Below are positions 51,691-59,866 of a stretch of DNA of 64,000 bases, piece by piece (position 1 is the stretch's first letter; each line of letters starts with the position of its first letter). Made by a program: the position numbers and the translations under genes. This DNA is from Blastococcus sp. PRF04-17 (GTDB taxonomy: Bacteria; Actinomycetota; Actinomycetes; Mycobacteriales; Geodermatophilaceae). A model generated the notes under the pieces. The model was not told the DNA's origin, searched no databases, and saw nothing but the letters and a program-made list of their open reading frames with translations. The stretch spans positions 806,001 to 870,000 of the forward strand of contig NZ_CP095412.1 in NCBI RefSeq assembly GCF_023016265.1. The letters are read 5' to 3'.

Positions 51691-52738
51691 GCCGGCCCAC
51701 CACCTCGAGGCCGGCCTCGAGCAGCACCGGCACCGTCGCCGCGACCCCCTCGTACCCCTCGCCCGCCGTGGCGCCCAGGCGGTGCCGGTAGGCGATGCCC
51801 TCGGCGATCACGGCCAGCTTGTAGAACGCCAGCGCCAGGTGGAAGTGCCAGTGCGGGAGCGCCCGGCCGGCCCGCTCCTCGTACATCGCCCGGAGCTCCT
51901 CCACCGGCGGGAACCGATCGCTGGTCCAGGCGGCCTCGATGCCGAGCACGCCGTCGAGCGCTGGGTGGCGGTAGGCGCACATGAGCGCGACGTCGGCCAC
52001 CGGGTCGCCCAGCGTCGACAGCTCCCAGTCGACCAGGGCGCGCACGGCACCCGGGTCGTCGTCGGCCAGGATGGTGTTGTCCACCCGGAAGTCGCCGTGC
52101 AGGACGCCCGAGCGGTCCTGGTCGACCAGCCGGGCGCCGAGGTCGGCGGCGAGCCGCTCCGCGCGCGGGTCGGTGGCGCCCATCTCGGTCCACTGCCGCG
52201 ACCAGCGGCGCAGCTGCCGCGCGGCGTACCCGCCGGGGCGGCCGAAGTCGCCGAGACCGACGGCGGCCGGATCGACCTTGTGTAGCCGCACCAGCACCTC
52301 GACTAGCGCCGTGGCGCAGGCGGCGACGTCCGCGTCGGTCCACCCCGCCAGGTCGGCCCGGCTGCGCACCGTGCGCCCGGCGACGAAGTCGACGATCGCG
52401 GCGGGCGCGCCGATCACCGCTCCGGTCGCGTCGCAGCCGACCGCCCGCGGCACCGGCACGCCGGTCGGCCCCAGGGCCGCCACCACCCGGTACTCGCGCA
52501 CCATGTCGTGGGCGGACTCGATGACGCCGCCCAGCGGGGGCCGGCGCAGCGCCCACGACCGGACGTCGTCGCGCAGCCGGTAGGTCAGGTTGGACCGGCC
52601 GCCGGCCAGCAGCGTCGCCGTCAGCGGCCCGCGCGGGCTCTCCCCGCAGTCGACCAGGAACGCCCGCAGCCCGGCCAGCTGCTGCTCGGTGAGATCCGTG
52701 CCGGCCGGGTCGCGCGTCGCGGCGATGGGATCGCTCAC
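51683..52738 (-). CDS. APH-family kinase, ACAD10/11- and LvaA-like
   Basis: 351 aa phosphotransferase with protein-kinase-like fold. Seen: SNLTYRLRDDVRSWALRRPPLGGVIESAHDMVREYRVVAAL, catalytic loop GVLHGDFRVDNTIL, and the metal site ALVDWELSTLGDPVADVALMCAYRHP. The W-E-L-S-T-L-G-D/H-P-x-A-D block is that of the kinase part of ACAD10/11 and of LvaA, which phosphorylate 4-hydroxyacyl-CoAs. The gene overlaps the acyl-CoA dehydrogenase stop (GTGA), the partner in that chemistry. Aminoglycoside resistance is unlikely. Confidence 0.85.
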   Translation of the reverse strand: MSDPIAATRDPAGTDLTEQQLAGLRAFLVDCGESPRGPLTATLLAGGRSNLTYRLRDDVRSWALRRPPLGGVIESAHDMVREYRVVAALGPTGVPVPRAVGCDATGAVIGAPAAIVDFVAGRTVRSRADLAGWTDADVAACATALVEVLVRLHKVDPAAVGLGDFGRPGGYAARQLRRWSRQWTEMGATDPRAERLAADLGARLVDQDRSGVLHGDFRVDNTILADDDPGAVRALVDWELSTLGDPVADVALMCAYRHPALDGVLGIEAAWTSDRFPPVEELRAMYEERAGRALPHWHFHLALAFYKLAVIAEGIAYRHRLGATAGEGYEGVAATVPVLLEAGLEVVGRRD

Positions 52739-53943
52739 GGCGAGCGCTCCCGCCCGCGCGCGGCCGCCGAGACGGCGCGGCGGGCGATCGCCCAGCGGTG
52801 CACCTCCGATGCGCCGTCGTAGATGCGGAACGGGCGCACCTCGCGGGTCAGCCGCGCCAGCGGCAGGTCCTCGGAGACGCCCGGGCCACCGCACATCTGC
52901 ACGGCCCGGTCCACGATCCGGCCGATCGCCTCGGCGGCGAAGGTCTTGGCGATCGAGGTGGCGGTCGACGCGCGGCGCCCCTGGTCCAGCTCCCAGCAGG
53001 CCTGCACCAGCAGGGCGCGGGTGGCGGCGATGTCGATCTCGTTGTCGGCGATCAACTGCTGGATGATGCCCAGGTCGGCCAGCCGCGCGCCGAACGCCTC
53101 GCGCTCGGCCACGTGCCGTAGTGCCACCTCGTGCCCGCGGCGGGCGGCCCCCAGCCAGCGCATCACGTGGGTCATCCGGGCCGGTCCGAGCCGCACCTGC
53201 GCGTTGGCGAAGCCGGCGTCCACCTGGCCCAGCACGCCGTCGTCGGGCACGAACAGGTCGGTGAGGACCACCTCGCAGTGGCCGCCCACCATGGAGCGGT
53301 CCAGCGTCCGGATGTGCCGGCCTACCTCGATGCCGGGCGCGTCGGCCTGGGTCAGGAACATCGTCGCCCCGAAGGCGTCGCCCGGCCGGCCGCCGGTACG
53401 GGCCATGACGATGAAGAACCCGGCACCGTCGGCGCCGGTGATGAACCACTTGCGGCCGCTGAGCCGCCAGCCCCCGGCGACCTTCACCGCCTCGGTGCGC
53501 AGCGCCGCCGGATCGGAGCCGGCCCCCGGCGCGGGCTCGGTCATGGCGAACGCCGAGCGCTGCTCCCCGGCCACGAGCGGCCGCAGGTAGCGCTCCTTCT
53601 GCTCGGGGGTGGCCACGTGCGCCAGCAGGTGGACGTTGCCCTCGTCGGGGGCGGCGATGTTGAGTGCCAGCGGGCCGAACAGCGACTCCCCCGCCGCCTC
53701 GAACACCGGCGCCCGGTCGACCATGCCGAGGCCCAACCCGCCGAACTCGACCGGGGCGTGCGGGCTGAGCAGGCCGCGGTCGCGGGCCATGACCTGCAGC
53801 CGGCGGCGCAGGTCGTCACCGCCGGCGGCCTCGATGTCACCGCCGGCGGCGTCCTCGATCGGCAGCACCTCCTCCCGCACGAACTCCGCGGTCCGCGCGG
53901 TGAGCTGCTCCACCTCGGCCCGCGGCGCCGGGTCCACGGTCAC
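52735..53943 (-). CDS. Acyl-CoA dehydrogenase, ACAD10/11-like
   Basis: 402 aa. GTG with GGAGGAGG upstream. Seen: GLLSPHAPVEFGGLGLGMVDRAPVFEAAGESLFGPLALN, FAMTEPAPGAGSDPAALRT (FAD region), GRKWFITGADGAGFFIVMART, FGARLADLGIIQQLIADNEIDI, MCGGPGVSEDLPLARLTREVRPFRIYDGASEVHRWAIARR. The final block resembles ACAD11-type enzymes. Paired with the kinase it would act on phosphorylated hydroxyacyl-CoA, eliminating phosphate to an enoyl-CoA; otherwise it is a standard FAD dehydrogenase. Confidence 0.9.
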   Translation of the reverse strand: MTVDPAPRAEVEQLTARTAEFVREEVLPIEDAAGGDIEAAGGDDLRRRLQVMARDRGLLSPHAPVEFGGLGLGMVDRAPVFEAAGESLFGPLALNIAAPDEGNVHLLAHVATPEQKERYLRPLVAGEQRSAFAMTEPAPGAGSDPAALRTEAVKVAGGWRLSGRKWFITGADGAGFFIVMARTGGRPGDAFGATMFLTQADAPGIEVGRHIRTLDRSMVGGHCEVVLTDLFVPDDGVLGQVDAGFANAQVRLGPARMTHVMRWLGAARRGHEVALRHVAEREAFGARLADLGIIQQLIADNEIDIAATRALLVQACWELDQGRRASTATSIAKTFAAEAIGRIVDRAVQMCGGPGVSEDLPLARLTREVRPFRIYDGASEVHRWAIARRAVSAAARGRERSP

Positions 53944-53992
53944 CGGACACCCTCCTCCGGACAGAAGTGGCCTGGCGCCACGGGCCGCGCGG

Positions 53993-55630
53993 TCACGCCG
54001 GGACGGAGCTGCGCCCGAGCACGAAGTTCTCCCGGTAGTCGGTGTCCACCTCGTCCTGCAGCCGGTCCAGGTAGACCCCGCTGCCAGCCATGAAAAACAT
54101 GTTGGTGACCGGCTTGCCCGGGATGTTCGAGCCGTTGATCCACGAGTTGACCTCGGCGAACAGGGTCTGGTTCGCGATCTCGTCGCACTCGGCGATCCAG
54201 GCGTTTTGCGCCTCGAGCGTCGGCTCGATCGACCCGAGGTCTTTGTTCCGCACGTGCTCGATCACCCCCGCGACCCAGTTCACCTGCGCCTCGTGCAGCG
54301 GGGGCTGGTTGGTGAACGGCCCCATCGGCCCGTAGATCATGAACAGGTTCGGGAACCCGTGGCTGATCAGGCCGAGGTAGGTGCGGGGACGGTCGTGCCA
54401 GGCCTGGCGCAGCGTCACCCCATTGCGGCCCTCGTGGTGGATCTTGAGCTGGTTGCCCGAGACGGCGTCGAAACCGGTGGCCAGCACGATCACGTCGAGC
54501 TCGATGTGCCGGCCCGACTCGGTGCGGATGCCGGTCTCGGTAATCTCCGCGATCGGGTCGCTCTTGACGTCGACCAGCTCGACGTTGTCCCGGTTGTAGG
54601 TCTCGTAGTAGTTGTCGCAGCACAGCGGCCTCTTCGCGTAGAGGTCCTTGGGCGTCAGCAGCTCGGCCACCTTCGGGTCCTTGACCGTCTCGCGGATCTT
54701 CTTCGCGATGACGTCGGTCGCCGCCTTGTTGGCCACCCGGCTGGTCGCCACGTCGTTGAACGCGGCGAACATGTACTGGAAGCCGCCGCCGTCCTCGTAC
54801 TGCTTCTCGAAGGCGGCCTCGCGCTCCTCGGGCGAGACGCTCTCGGCGGAGATGTCGCTCTCCTTGAACCCGAACGCCGTCGTCGAGTACAGCACGTCGC
54901 GCCAGTAGCCCTCGTAGTCATCTTCGATGGCCTGCAGCAGCCCCGGAGAGATCGGCCGGTGCTTCGACGGGACCACCCACTGCGGGGTGCGCTGGAAGAC
55001 GGTGAGGGAGTGCACCTGGTGGGCGATCTCGGCGATCACCTGGATGCCGCTGGAACCGGTGCCGATGACTCCGACCCGCTTGCTGGACAGGTCGACGTCC
55101 TCGTGCGGCCAGCGCGCGGTGTGGTAGATCTCGCCGCGGAACCGCTCCTGGCCGGGGAAGTGCGGAACCTTGGTGGCCGACAGCAGCCCGACCGCCTCGA
55201 CGAGGAACTGCGCGGCGTAGGTGACGGCGTTGGCGGTGACCAGCCAGCGCTGGTTCTCCTCGTCCCAAGTGGCGCTCTCGACCTGAGTGTTGAACAGGAT
55301 GCTGCGGCGCAGGTCGTACTTGTCGGCCACGTGCCGGAGGTAGGCCCGGATCTCCTGCTTCTCCGGGTAGCGCTCGCTCCACTTCCACTCGTGGAAGAGC
55401 TCCTTGTCGAAGGAGTAGCAGTACGCGTTCACCTCGGTGTCGGAGCGGGCCCCCGGATAGGTGTTCCAGTACCACGTGCCGCCCACGTCGCCGGCGTTGT
55501 CGAACGCCTGGACCGTGAGACCGAGTTCGTTCCGCAGCTTGTGGATGCTGTAGAGCCCGGCGAAGCCCGACCCGACCACGATCGCGTCCACCACTGTGAG
55601 TTCGCCGCGCGTCTGCGCCTCGTCGCTCAT
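53993..55630 (-). CDS. Baeyer-Villiger monooxygenase (FAD, NADPH)
   Basis: 545 aa, the size of cyclohexanone/acetone-type BVMOs. Seen: first Rossmann motif GSGFAG at residues 20-25, DVGGTWYWNTYPGARSD, BVMO fingerprint FRGEIYHTARWP near residue 165-176, second Rossmann GVIGTGSSGIQVI, TVFQRTPQWVVP, VLATGFDAVSG, GFPNLFMIYGPMGPF. It inserts an oxygen next to a ketone, giving an ester or lactone. ATG with AGGAGGGA upstream. First gene of the operon with the dehydrogenase, kinase and SDR; divergent from the AcoR-like regulator. Confidence 0.93.
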   Translation of the reverse strand: MSDEAQTRGELTVVDAIVVGSGFAGLYSIHKLRNELGLTVQAFDNAGDVGGTWYWNTYPGARSDTEVNAYCYSFDKELFHEWKWSERYPEKQEIRAYLRHVADKYDLRRSILFNTQVESATWDEENQRWLVTANAVTYAAQFLVEAVGLLSATKVPHFPGQERFRGEIYHTARWPHEDVDLSSKRVGVIGTGSSGIQVIAEIAHQVHSLTVFQRTPQWVVPSKHRPISPGLLQAIEDDYEGYWRDVLYSTTAFGFKESDISAESVSPEEREAAFEKQYEDGGGFQYMFAAFNDVATSRVANKAATDVIAKKIRETVKDPKVAELLTPKDLYAKRPLCCDNYYETYNRDNVELVDVKSDPIAEITETGIRTESGRHIELDVIVLATGFDAVSGNQLKIHHEGRNGVTLRQAWHDRPRTYLGLISHGFPNLFMIYGPMGPFTNQPPLHEAQVNWVAGVIEHVRNKDLGSIEPTLEAQNAWIAECDEIANQTLFAEVNSWINGSNIPGKPVTNMFFMAGSGVYLDRLQDEVDTDYRENFVLGRSSVPA

Positions 55631-55719
55631 CGCTGGTAGTCCCTCCTGGTTGTCCGTGCGCGGCGTCGATCGACCTCCGGCGCGGCCCCCATCGTGAGCG
55701 GGGTCACCGCTCCCCTCGT

Positions 55720-55736
55720 TGTCCCATTTCGGGACG
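55720..55736 (-). promoter_or_regulatory. Weak regulon-like inverted repeat upstream of the monooxygenase gene
   Basis: Plus strand TGTCCCATTTCGGGACG: perfect GTCCC/GGGAC arms around ATTTC, but only about 10 of 17 matches to the other boxes. It sits 90 bp upstream of the monooxygenase ATG, the same distance as the importer and LLM boxes, which is why it is listed. Confidence 0.4.
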
Positions 55737-55875
55737 GCGGGACGGGCCGGCGCTCGGCCCGGGACCGACGGCGAACGGCGACGCGGTGGTCCCGCGACTC
55801 TCCTGGCGGTCGCGATCTGGGCAGCTGAGGCGAGTCTGGGACGGTGGAACAGCGGCGTTCGGCCGTCCGGCGGGG

Positions 55876-55892
55876 TGTGTCAGATTGCGACA
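55876..55892 (-). promoter_or_regulatory. Regulon box in the divergent promoter
   Basis: Minus strand TGTCGCAATCTGACACA, 16 of 17 identical to the box before the transketolase genes. It lies 107 bp upstream of the regulator ATG and could give autoregulation or upstream activation of the monooxygenase operon. Confidence 0.7.
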
Positions 55893-55998
55893 CCCGCCGA
55901 TCAGGCCAGCGGGGGACTGTAATTCGCGTCACGGTGCCGTTGGATGCTGGGAGAGGGCCGGGCACCGCGGGGTCCACTCGTTCTGGGAGGTGCAGTCC

Positions 55999-57798
55999 AT
56001 GGCGACGCTGCGACAGGTCGACGCCGCGCGCGAGCACTTGCTGGCCAGCGGGGTCATTCCGGAGCACCTGGCGAAGTCGGTCCGCCCGCAGGTGCTCCAG
56101 TCCTGGAAGCGCTCGCTGCTCAGCGGAGCCGGGGTGGCCAATCCGTCCCTCGAGTTCCGCGGGGAGCACCACGCTCGCGCCGCGCTCCGCCTGGCCGCCA
56201 ACCCCGTCCTGTCCCGGCTGGCCGAGGAGCTGTCCGGGCTCGACGCGGGGGTGCTGCTGTCCGACCACGAAGCGGTCGTGGTAGAGCGATGGGTGTCCGA
56301 CGCCGGGATCCTGTCGCAGATGGACCGGATCAACTCCGACGCCGGCTTCTGCGTCAGCGAGGAGGTCATCGGCACCAACGGCGTGGGCACGGTGATCGAG
56401 GTCGACCGCGCCATCCAGATCACCGGGCCGGAGCACCTGGCCGACACCCTGCGGCCGTTCACCTGCGTGGGCGTTCCGGTGCACCACCCGATCACCCGCC
56501 GGCTCGAGGGCGTCATCACGATGAACTGCCGGGCGACGTCGCACAACCCGCTCCTGACGCCGCTGATGACCAGCACCGCCCAGGAGGTGGAGTCCCGGCT
56601 GCTGGCGCAGGCCAGCACCGACGAGCGGCTGCTGCTCGACGCCTATCTCGTCGCGATCGGCGCCCGCCGCGCCCCGATCGCCGCGATCGGCCAGGACATC
56701 TTCATGGCCGGGCCCCGGGTGACCGACCTGCTCGAGGGCGTCGACCGGGCCGTGCTGTGGGAGTACGTCCGGGGTGTGGCGCTGGGCTCGCGGGGCCGCG
56801 CCGAGGAGCTCGGGCTGGCCACCGACCGCTTCCGGATCACCCGGTGCACGCCGGTCGAGCGGGACGGCACGGTCATCGGCGCGCTGGTGGAGTTCGACCT
56901 CTACCGCACGGTCCCCGACGACTTCACCGCCGCGGCGACGCCACGACGGCCGGTCACGCTCCCCGGCAAGAGCCCCGCGCTGATGCAGGCCACCGCGCAC
57001 GCCACCCGGCTGGCCTCCAAGGGCGTGCCGATCCTGATCGAGGGCGAGGCCGGGGTGGGCAAGTTCGCGCTCGCCCGGGCGGTGCTGGAGTCGGCGCAGG
57101 TGCCGGCCGACAAGGTGGCCGTCGTCGATGCCGCGGCCGGGTCGGCCGAGGGCGCCGGCCGGTTCCTCACCGAGCTGCGCCGGGAGATCGACGGCCGCCC
57201 GGAGGCCCTCGTCGTCCGCCACGTGGAGACCCTCCCCTCCGAGGCGGCCGCCGCCACCGCGTCGCTGCTCGAGGAGCTGGACGAGCAGCCCGCGCCGCCG
57301 CGGATCATCGCGACGCTGACCCCCACCGATGCCACCACGCCGGGGCTGCGGCGCCTGGTGGACACCGTCGGCGTCGGACGGGTGACCCTGCGGCCGCTGC
57401 GCGACCGGTCGGAGGACATCGCCCCGACGGCGCTGGCCCTGCTGGAGAAGCACCGCGGGCCGCGGCAGCTGCACTTCTCCTCCGCGGCGCTGCGCTACCT
57501 GATGCGAGCGCCGTGGCCGGGGAACCTGCGCCAGCTGGACGCCACCATCCGGGGCCTGATCTCCACCTGCCCGGGCCCGGAGATCCGGCCGGAGCACCTG
57601 CCGCTGGACCTGCAGGGCTCCAGTCGCAAGCGCAACCTGTCGGCCATCGAGGAACTCGAGCTCTCCGCGATCCTCGGCGCCCTGAAGCAGCACAACGGCA
57701 ACAAGGTCGCCGCGGCGCAGGCCATCGGCATCTCCCGGTCGACGCTGTACCGCAAGCTGCAGGCCTACCGGCTGGACCCGGACAAGCAGTACTTCTGA
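55999..57798 (+). CDS. AcoR-like GAF/AAA+/Fis-HTH transcriptional regulator lacking GAFTGA
   Basis: 599 aa; ATG with GGGAGG 8 bp upstream. N-terminal part ASGVIPEHLAKSVRPQVLQSWKRSLLSGAG, typical of AcoR-like activators, then a GAF domain (LLSDHEAVVVERW, ISSEVIGTNGVG-like EEVIGTNGVGTVIEV, HHPITRRLEGVITMNCRA). The AAA+ domain keeps Walker A GEAGVGKFALARAV and WPGNLRQLDATIRGL but has no GAFTGA loop and a degraded Walker B (EALVVRHVETLP). C-terminal Fis-type HTH: NGNKVAAAQAIGISRSTLYRKLQAYRL. Actinobacteria generally lack sigma-54, so it probably works with another sigma factor by direct binding to the TGTC boxes. Followed by a strong terminator. Confidence 0.88.
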   Translation: MATLRQVDAAREHLLASGVIPEHLAKSVRPQVLQSWKRSLLSGAGVANPSLEFRGEHHARAALRLAANPVLSRLAEELSGLDAGVLLSDHEAVVVERWVSDAGILSQMDRINSDAGFCVSEEVIGTNGVGTVIEVDRAIQITGPEHLADTLRPFTCVGVPVHHPITRRLEGVITMNCRATSHNPLLTPLMTSTAQEVESRLLAQASTDERLLLDAYLVAIGARRAPIAAIGQDIFMAGPRVTDLLEGVDRAVLWEYVRGVALGSRGRAEELGLATDRFRITRCTPVERDGTVIGALVEFDLYRTVPDDFTAAATPRRPVTLPGKSPALMQATAHATRLASKGVPILIEGEAGVGKFALARAVLESAQVPADKVAVVDAAAGSAEGAGRFLTELRREIDGRPEALVVRHVETLPSEAAAATASLLEELDEQPAPPRIIATLTPTDATTPGLRRLVDTVGVGRVTLRPLRDRSEDIAPTALALLEKHRGPRQLHFSSAALRYLMRAPWPGNLRQLDATIRGLISTCPGPEIRPEHLPLDLQGSSRKRNLSAIEELELSAILGALKQHNGNKVAAAQAIGISRSTLYRKLQAYRLDPDKQYF

Positions 57799-57840
57799 CC
57801 GGGCGCCTGCGCTGCGCGCGCGGGGAGACCTCCCGCGGGT

Positions 57841-57876
57841 GTCGCGCTGTGAGTCCCACTGAACTCACAGCGCGAC
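57841..57876 (+). terminator. Perfect 14-bp inverted repeat terminator after the regulator gene
   Basis: GTCGCGCTGTGAGT and its exact complement flank the loop CCCACTGA, 42 bp after the stop. No U-tract, but the hairpin is very stable. It separates the regulator from the transketolase operon. Confidence 0.7.
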
Positions 57877-57947
57877 TGTCCGCAGAGCAACCCGTCGAGC
57901 CCGGCCGGGGACGCCTCGGCAAGTGTCCGGGCGGGTGCCTCCCGGCT

Positions 57948-57964
57948 TGTCGCAATCTGGCACA
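57948..57964 (+). promoter_or_regulatory. Regulon box before the split transketolase operon
   Basis: TGTCGCAATCTGGCACA, 16 of 17 identical to the 55876 box. It ends only 35 bp before the transketolase ATG, closer than the other boxes, so either the transcript is nearly leaderless or the box acts differently here. Confidence 0.65.
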
Positions 57965-57999
57965 GCGCGCAACCTCGCCCGGCGACCAGCCTGGACGGC

Positions 58000-58845
58000 A
58001 TGTCCACGACCTCTGCCGCGCCCGCGGCGGTCGACGTCCTGGCGCTGCGGGACAAGGCCCACGCGCTGCGCCGGTCGATGATGGAGATGACCCGCGGCAA
58101 GGGCGAGGGCTACATCGCCCAGGGGCTGGGGATCGCCGACGTCCTGGCGGCGCTGTACTTCTCCGAGCTGCGGCACGACCCGGCGCGTCCCGACTGGCCC
58201 GACCGCGACCGGTTCCTGCTCTCCACCGGCCACTACTCGATCGCCATGTACGCGGTGCTCGCCGAGGCCGGCTACCTCGACCCCGCCGAGCTGCCCACCT
58301 ACGGGCTCAACGGCTCGCGGCTGCCGATGAGCACCTTCGACACCACCCCCGGCGTGGAGATCGTCGGCGGCTCGCTGGGGCACGGGCTGGGCCAGGGCGT
58401 GGGCATGGCGCTGGGGCTACGCCTCGACGGGTCGCCGGCCCGGGTGTTCGTCGAGCTCTCCGACGGCGAGCTGGACGAGGGGTCGACGTGGGAGTCGGCG
58501 ATGGGCGGGGCCACGTTCGGCTGCGACAACCTGGTCGCGCTGGTCGACTGCAACGGCATCCAGGCCGACGGCCCGGTGACGGTCGCGATCGAGCCGGTCG
58601 CGGACAAGTTCACCGCGTTCGGCTGGACCACGCAGGAGATCGACGGCAACGACATGCAGGCCCTGGTCGACGCGCTGCAGGCGTGCCGGGCCAGGGACGG
58701 CCGGCCGAAGGCGATCGTGCTGCGCACCACCCCCGGCTGCGGCGTGCCCAGCCTGGTCGACCGGCCGCGGGCGCACTTCGTGCGGGTGACCGACGCCGAG
58801 TGGGCGGACCTGATGGACGAGCTGGAGGCCTCCCGTGGCCGGTGA
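58000..58845 (+). CDS. Transketolase, N-terminal (thiamine-diphosphate-binding) subunit
   Basis: 281 aa. Seen: LRRSMMEMTRGKGEGYIAQGLGIADVLAALYF, DRFLLSTGHYSIAMYAVLAEAG, GGSLGHGLGQGVGMALGLRL, the diphosphate/Mg motif SDGELDEGSTWESAMGGA (GDGE...N type) and ALVDCNGIQADGP. Only the first half of a transketolase; the second half is the next gene. Transfers two-carbon ketol units; related split enzymes include apulose-4-phosphate transketolase, so the substrate is not certain. Confidence 0.88.
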   Translation: MSTTSAAPAAVDVLALRDKAHALRRSMMEMTRGKGEGYIAQGLGIADVLAALYFSELRHDPARPDWPDRDRFLLSTGHYSIAMYAVLAEAGYLDPAELPTYGLNGSRLPMSTFDTTPGVEIVGGSLGHGLGQGVGMALGLRLDGSPARVFVELSDGELDEGSTWESAMGGATFGCDNLVALVDCNGIQADGPVTVAIEPVADKFTAFGWTTQEIDGNDMQALVDALQACRARDGRPKAIVLRTTPGCGVPSLVDRPRAHFVRVTDAEWADLMDELEASRGR

Positions 58846-59851
58846 CATGGTTGTCGGAGACACGGTGAACCACGACACGGCCGTCTTCGGGCAGACCCGG
58901 GGCATGGGCGAGCTCGTCGAGGTGCCCGACCGGGTGACCGAGCTGGCCCCGTTCGGTACCGAGCTCGCGGCGCTGGGGGCCGAGCGGCCGGAGATCGTCG
59001 CGCTCACCGCCGACATGGCCCGCTACAGCGACGTCCTGCCCTTCCGCGACGCCCACCCCGAGCGGTTCTTCAACGTCGGCATGGCCGAGCAGAACCTCAT
59101 CCTGACCGCGGCCGGGCTGGCCAAGACCGGCAAGATCGCCTACTGCACCACGTACTCGGTGTTCGTCACCCGGCGCGCCTACGACTTCGTCGCCATCGCC
59201 TGCGCGCACTCGATGGCCGACGTGAAGATCTTCGCGGGCATGCCCGGCCTGCTCAACGGCTACGGCGCCACGCACCAGGCCACCGAGGACCTGAACATGG
59301 TGCGGGGCATCGCCGACCTGACGGTGATCGACCCGTGCGACGCCACCGAGCTGCGGCAGGTGGTCCGCGCGGTCGCCGACATCCCCGGCACCGTCTACGT
59401 GCGGCTGCTGCGCGGCAACGTGCCGGTCGAGCTCGGCCCCGACTACCGGTTCGTGCCGGGCCAGGCGGCGCTGCTGCGCGAGGGCAGCGGGGTGGGGGTG
59501 ATCTCGACCGGCTACATGACCGCCCGCGCGCTCGAGGCCGCCCGGCGGGCGCAGCGCGACGGGGTGCGGGCGGGGGTGCTGCACGTGCCCACGATCAAGC
59601 CGTTCGACACCGAGGCGGTGCTCGACTTCGCCGGCCGCTTCGACCGCCTGGTGGTCGCCGAGAACCACAAGACCACGGGGGGCCTGGCCACCCTGGTGAC
59701 CGAGGCGATGTTCGACGCCGGGCTGCTGCGGCCGGTGCTGCGGGTCGGCCTGGCCGACGAGTTCTTCGAGTGCGGCTCGCAGGAGTACCTGGAGGCCAAG
59801 TACGGCCTGGACCTGCCGCGCATGGTGCGCGCGCTGGTCGACGGCACCTGA
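58835..59851 (+). CDS. Transketolase, C-terminal (pyrimidine-binding) subunit
   Basis: 338 aa; GTG overlaps the previous gene by 11 bp. Seen: ALTADMARYSDVLPFRDAHPERFFNVGMAEQNLILTAAGLAKTGKIAYCTTYSVFVTRRAYDFV (the catalytic-Glu region), GYGATHQATEDLNMVRGI, and the C-terminal domain VISTGYMTARALEAARRAQ, VPTIKPFDTEAV, AENHKTTGGLATLVTEAM. Forms the active heteromer with the upstream subunit. Confidence 0.9.
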   Translation: MAGDMVVGDTVNHDTAVFGQTRGMGELVEVPDRVTELAPFGTELAALGAERPEIVALTADMARYSDVLPFRDAHPERFFNVGMAEQNLILTAAGLAKTGKIAYCTTYSVFVTRRAYDFVAIACAHSMADVKIFAGMPGLLNGYGATHQATEDLNMVRGIADLTVIDPCDATELRQVVRAVADIPGTVYVRLLRGNVPVELGPDYRFVPGQAALLREGSGVGVISTGYMTARALEAARRAQRDGVRAGVLHVPTIKPFDTEAVLDFAGRFDRLVVAENHKTTGGLATLVTEAMFDAGLLRPVLRVGLADEFFECGSQEYLEAKYGLDLPRMVRALVDGT

Positions 59852-59866
59852 GAGACGGCCCGTGAG

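Larger units (their letters stand above)
55631..55998. promoter_or_regulatory. Divergent promoter region between monooxygenase and regulator genes
   Basis: 368 bp without a gene. It contains one strong regulon box and one weaker inverted repeat, listed separately; no clear -35/-10 pair stands out on either side. Confidence 0.6.

Noticed and set aside
51683-52738. Aminoglycoside resistance gene
   Set aside because: The WELSTLGDPVADVA block and coupling to an acyl-CoA dehydrogenase fit the ACAD10/11-type kinase, not antibiotic phosphotransferases.
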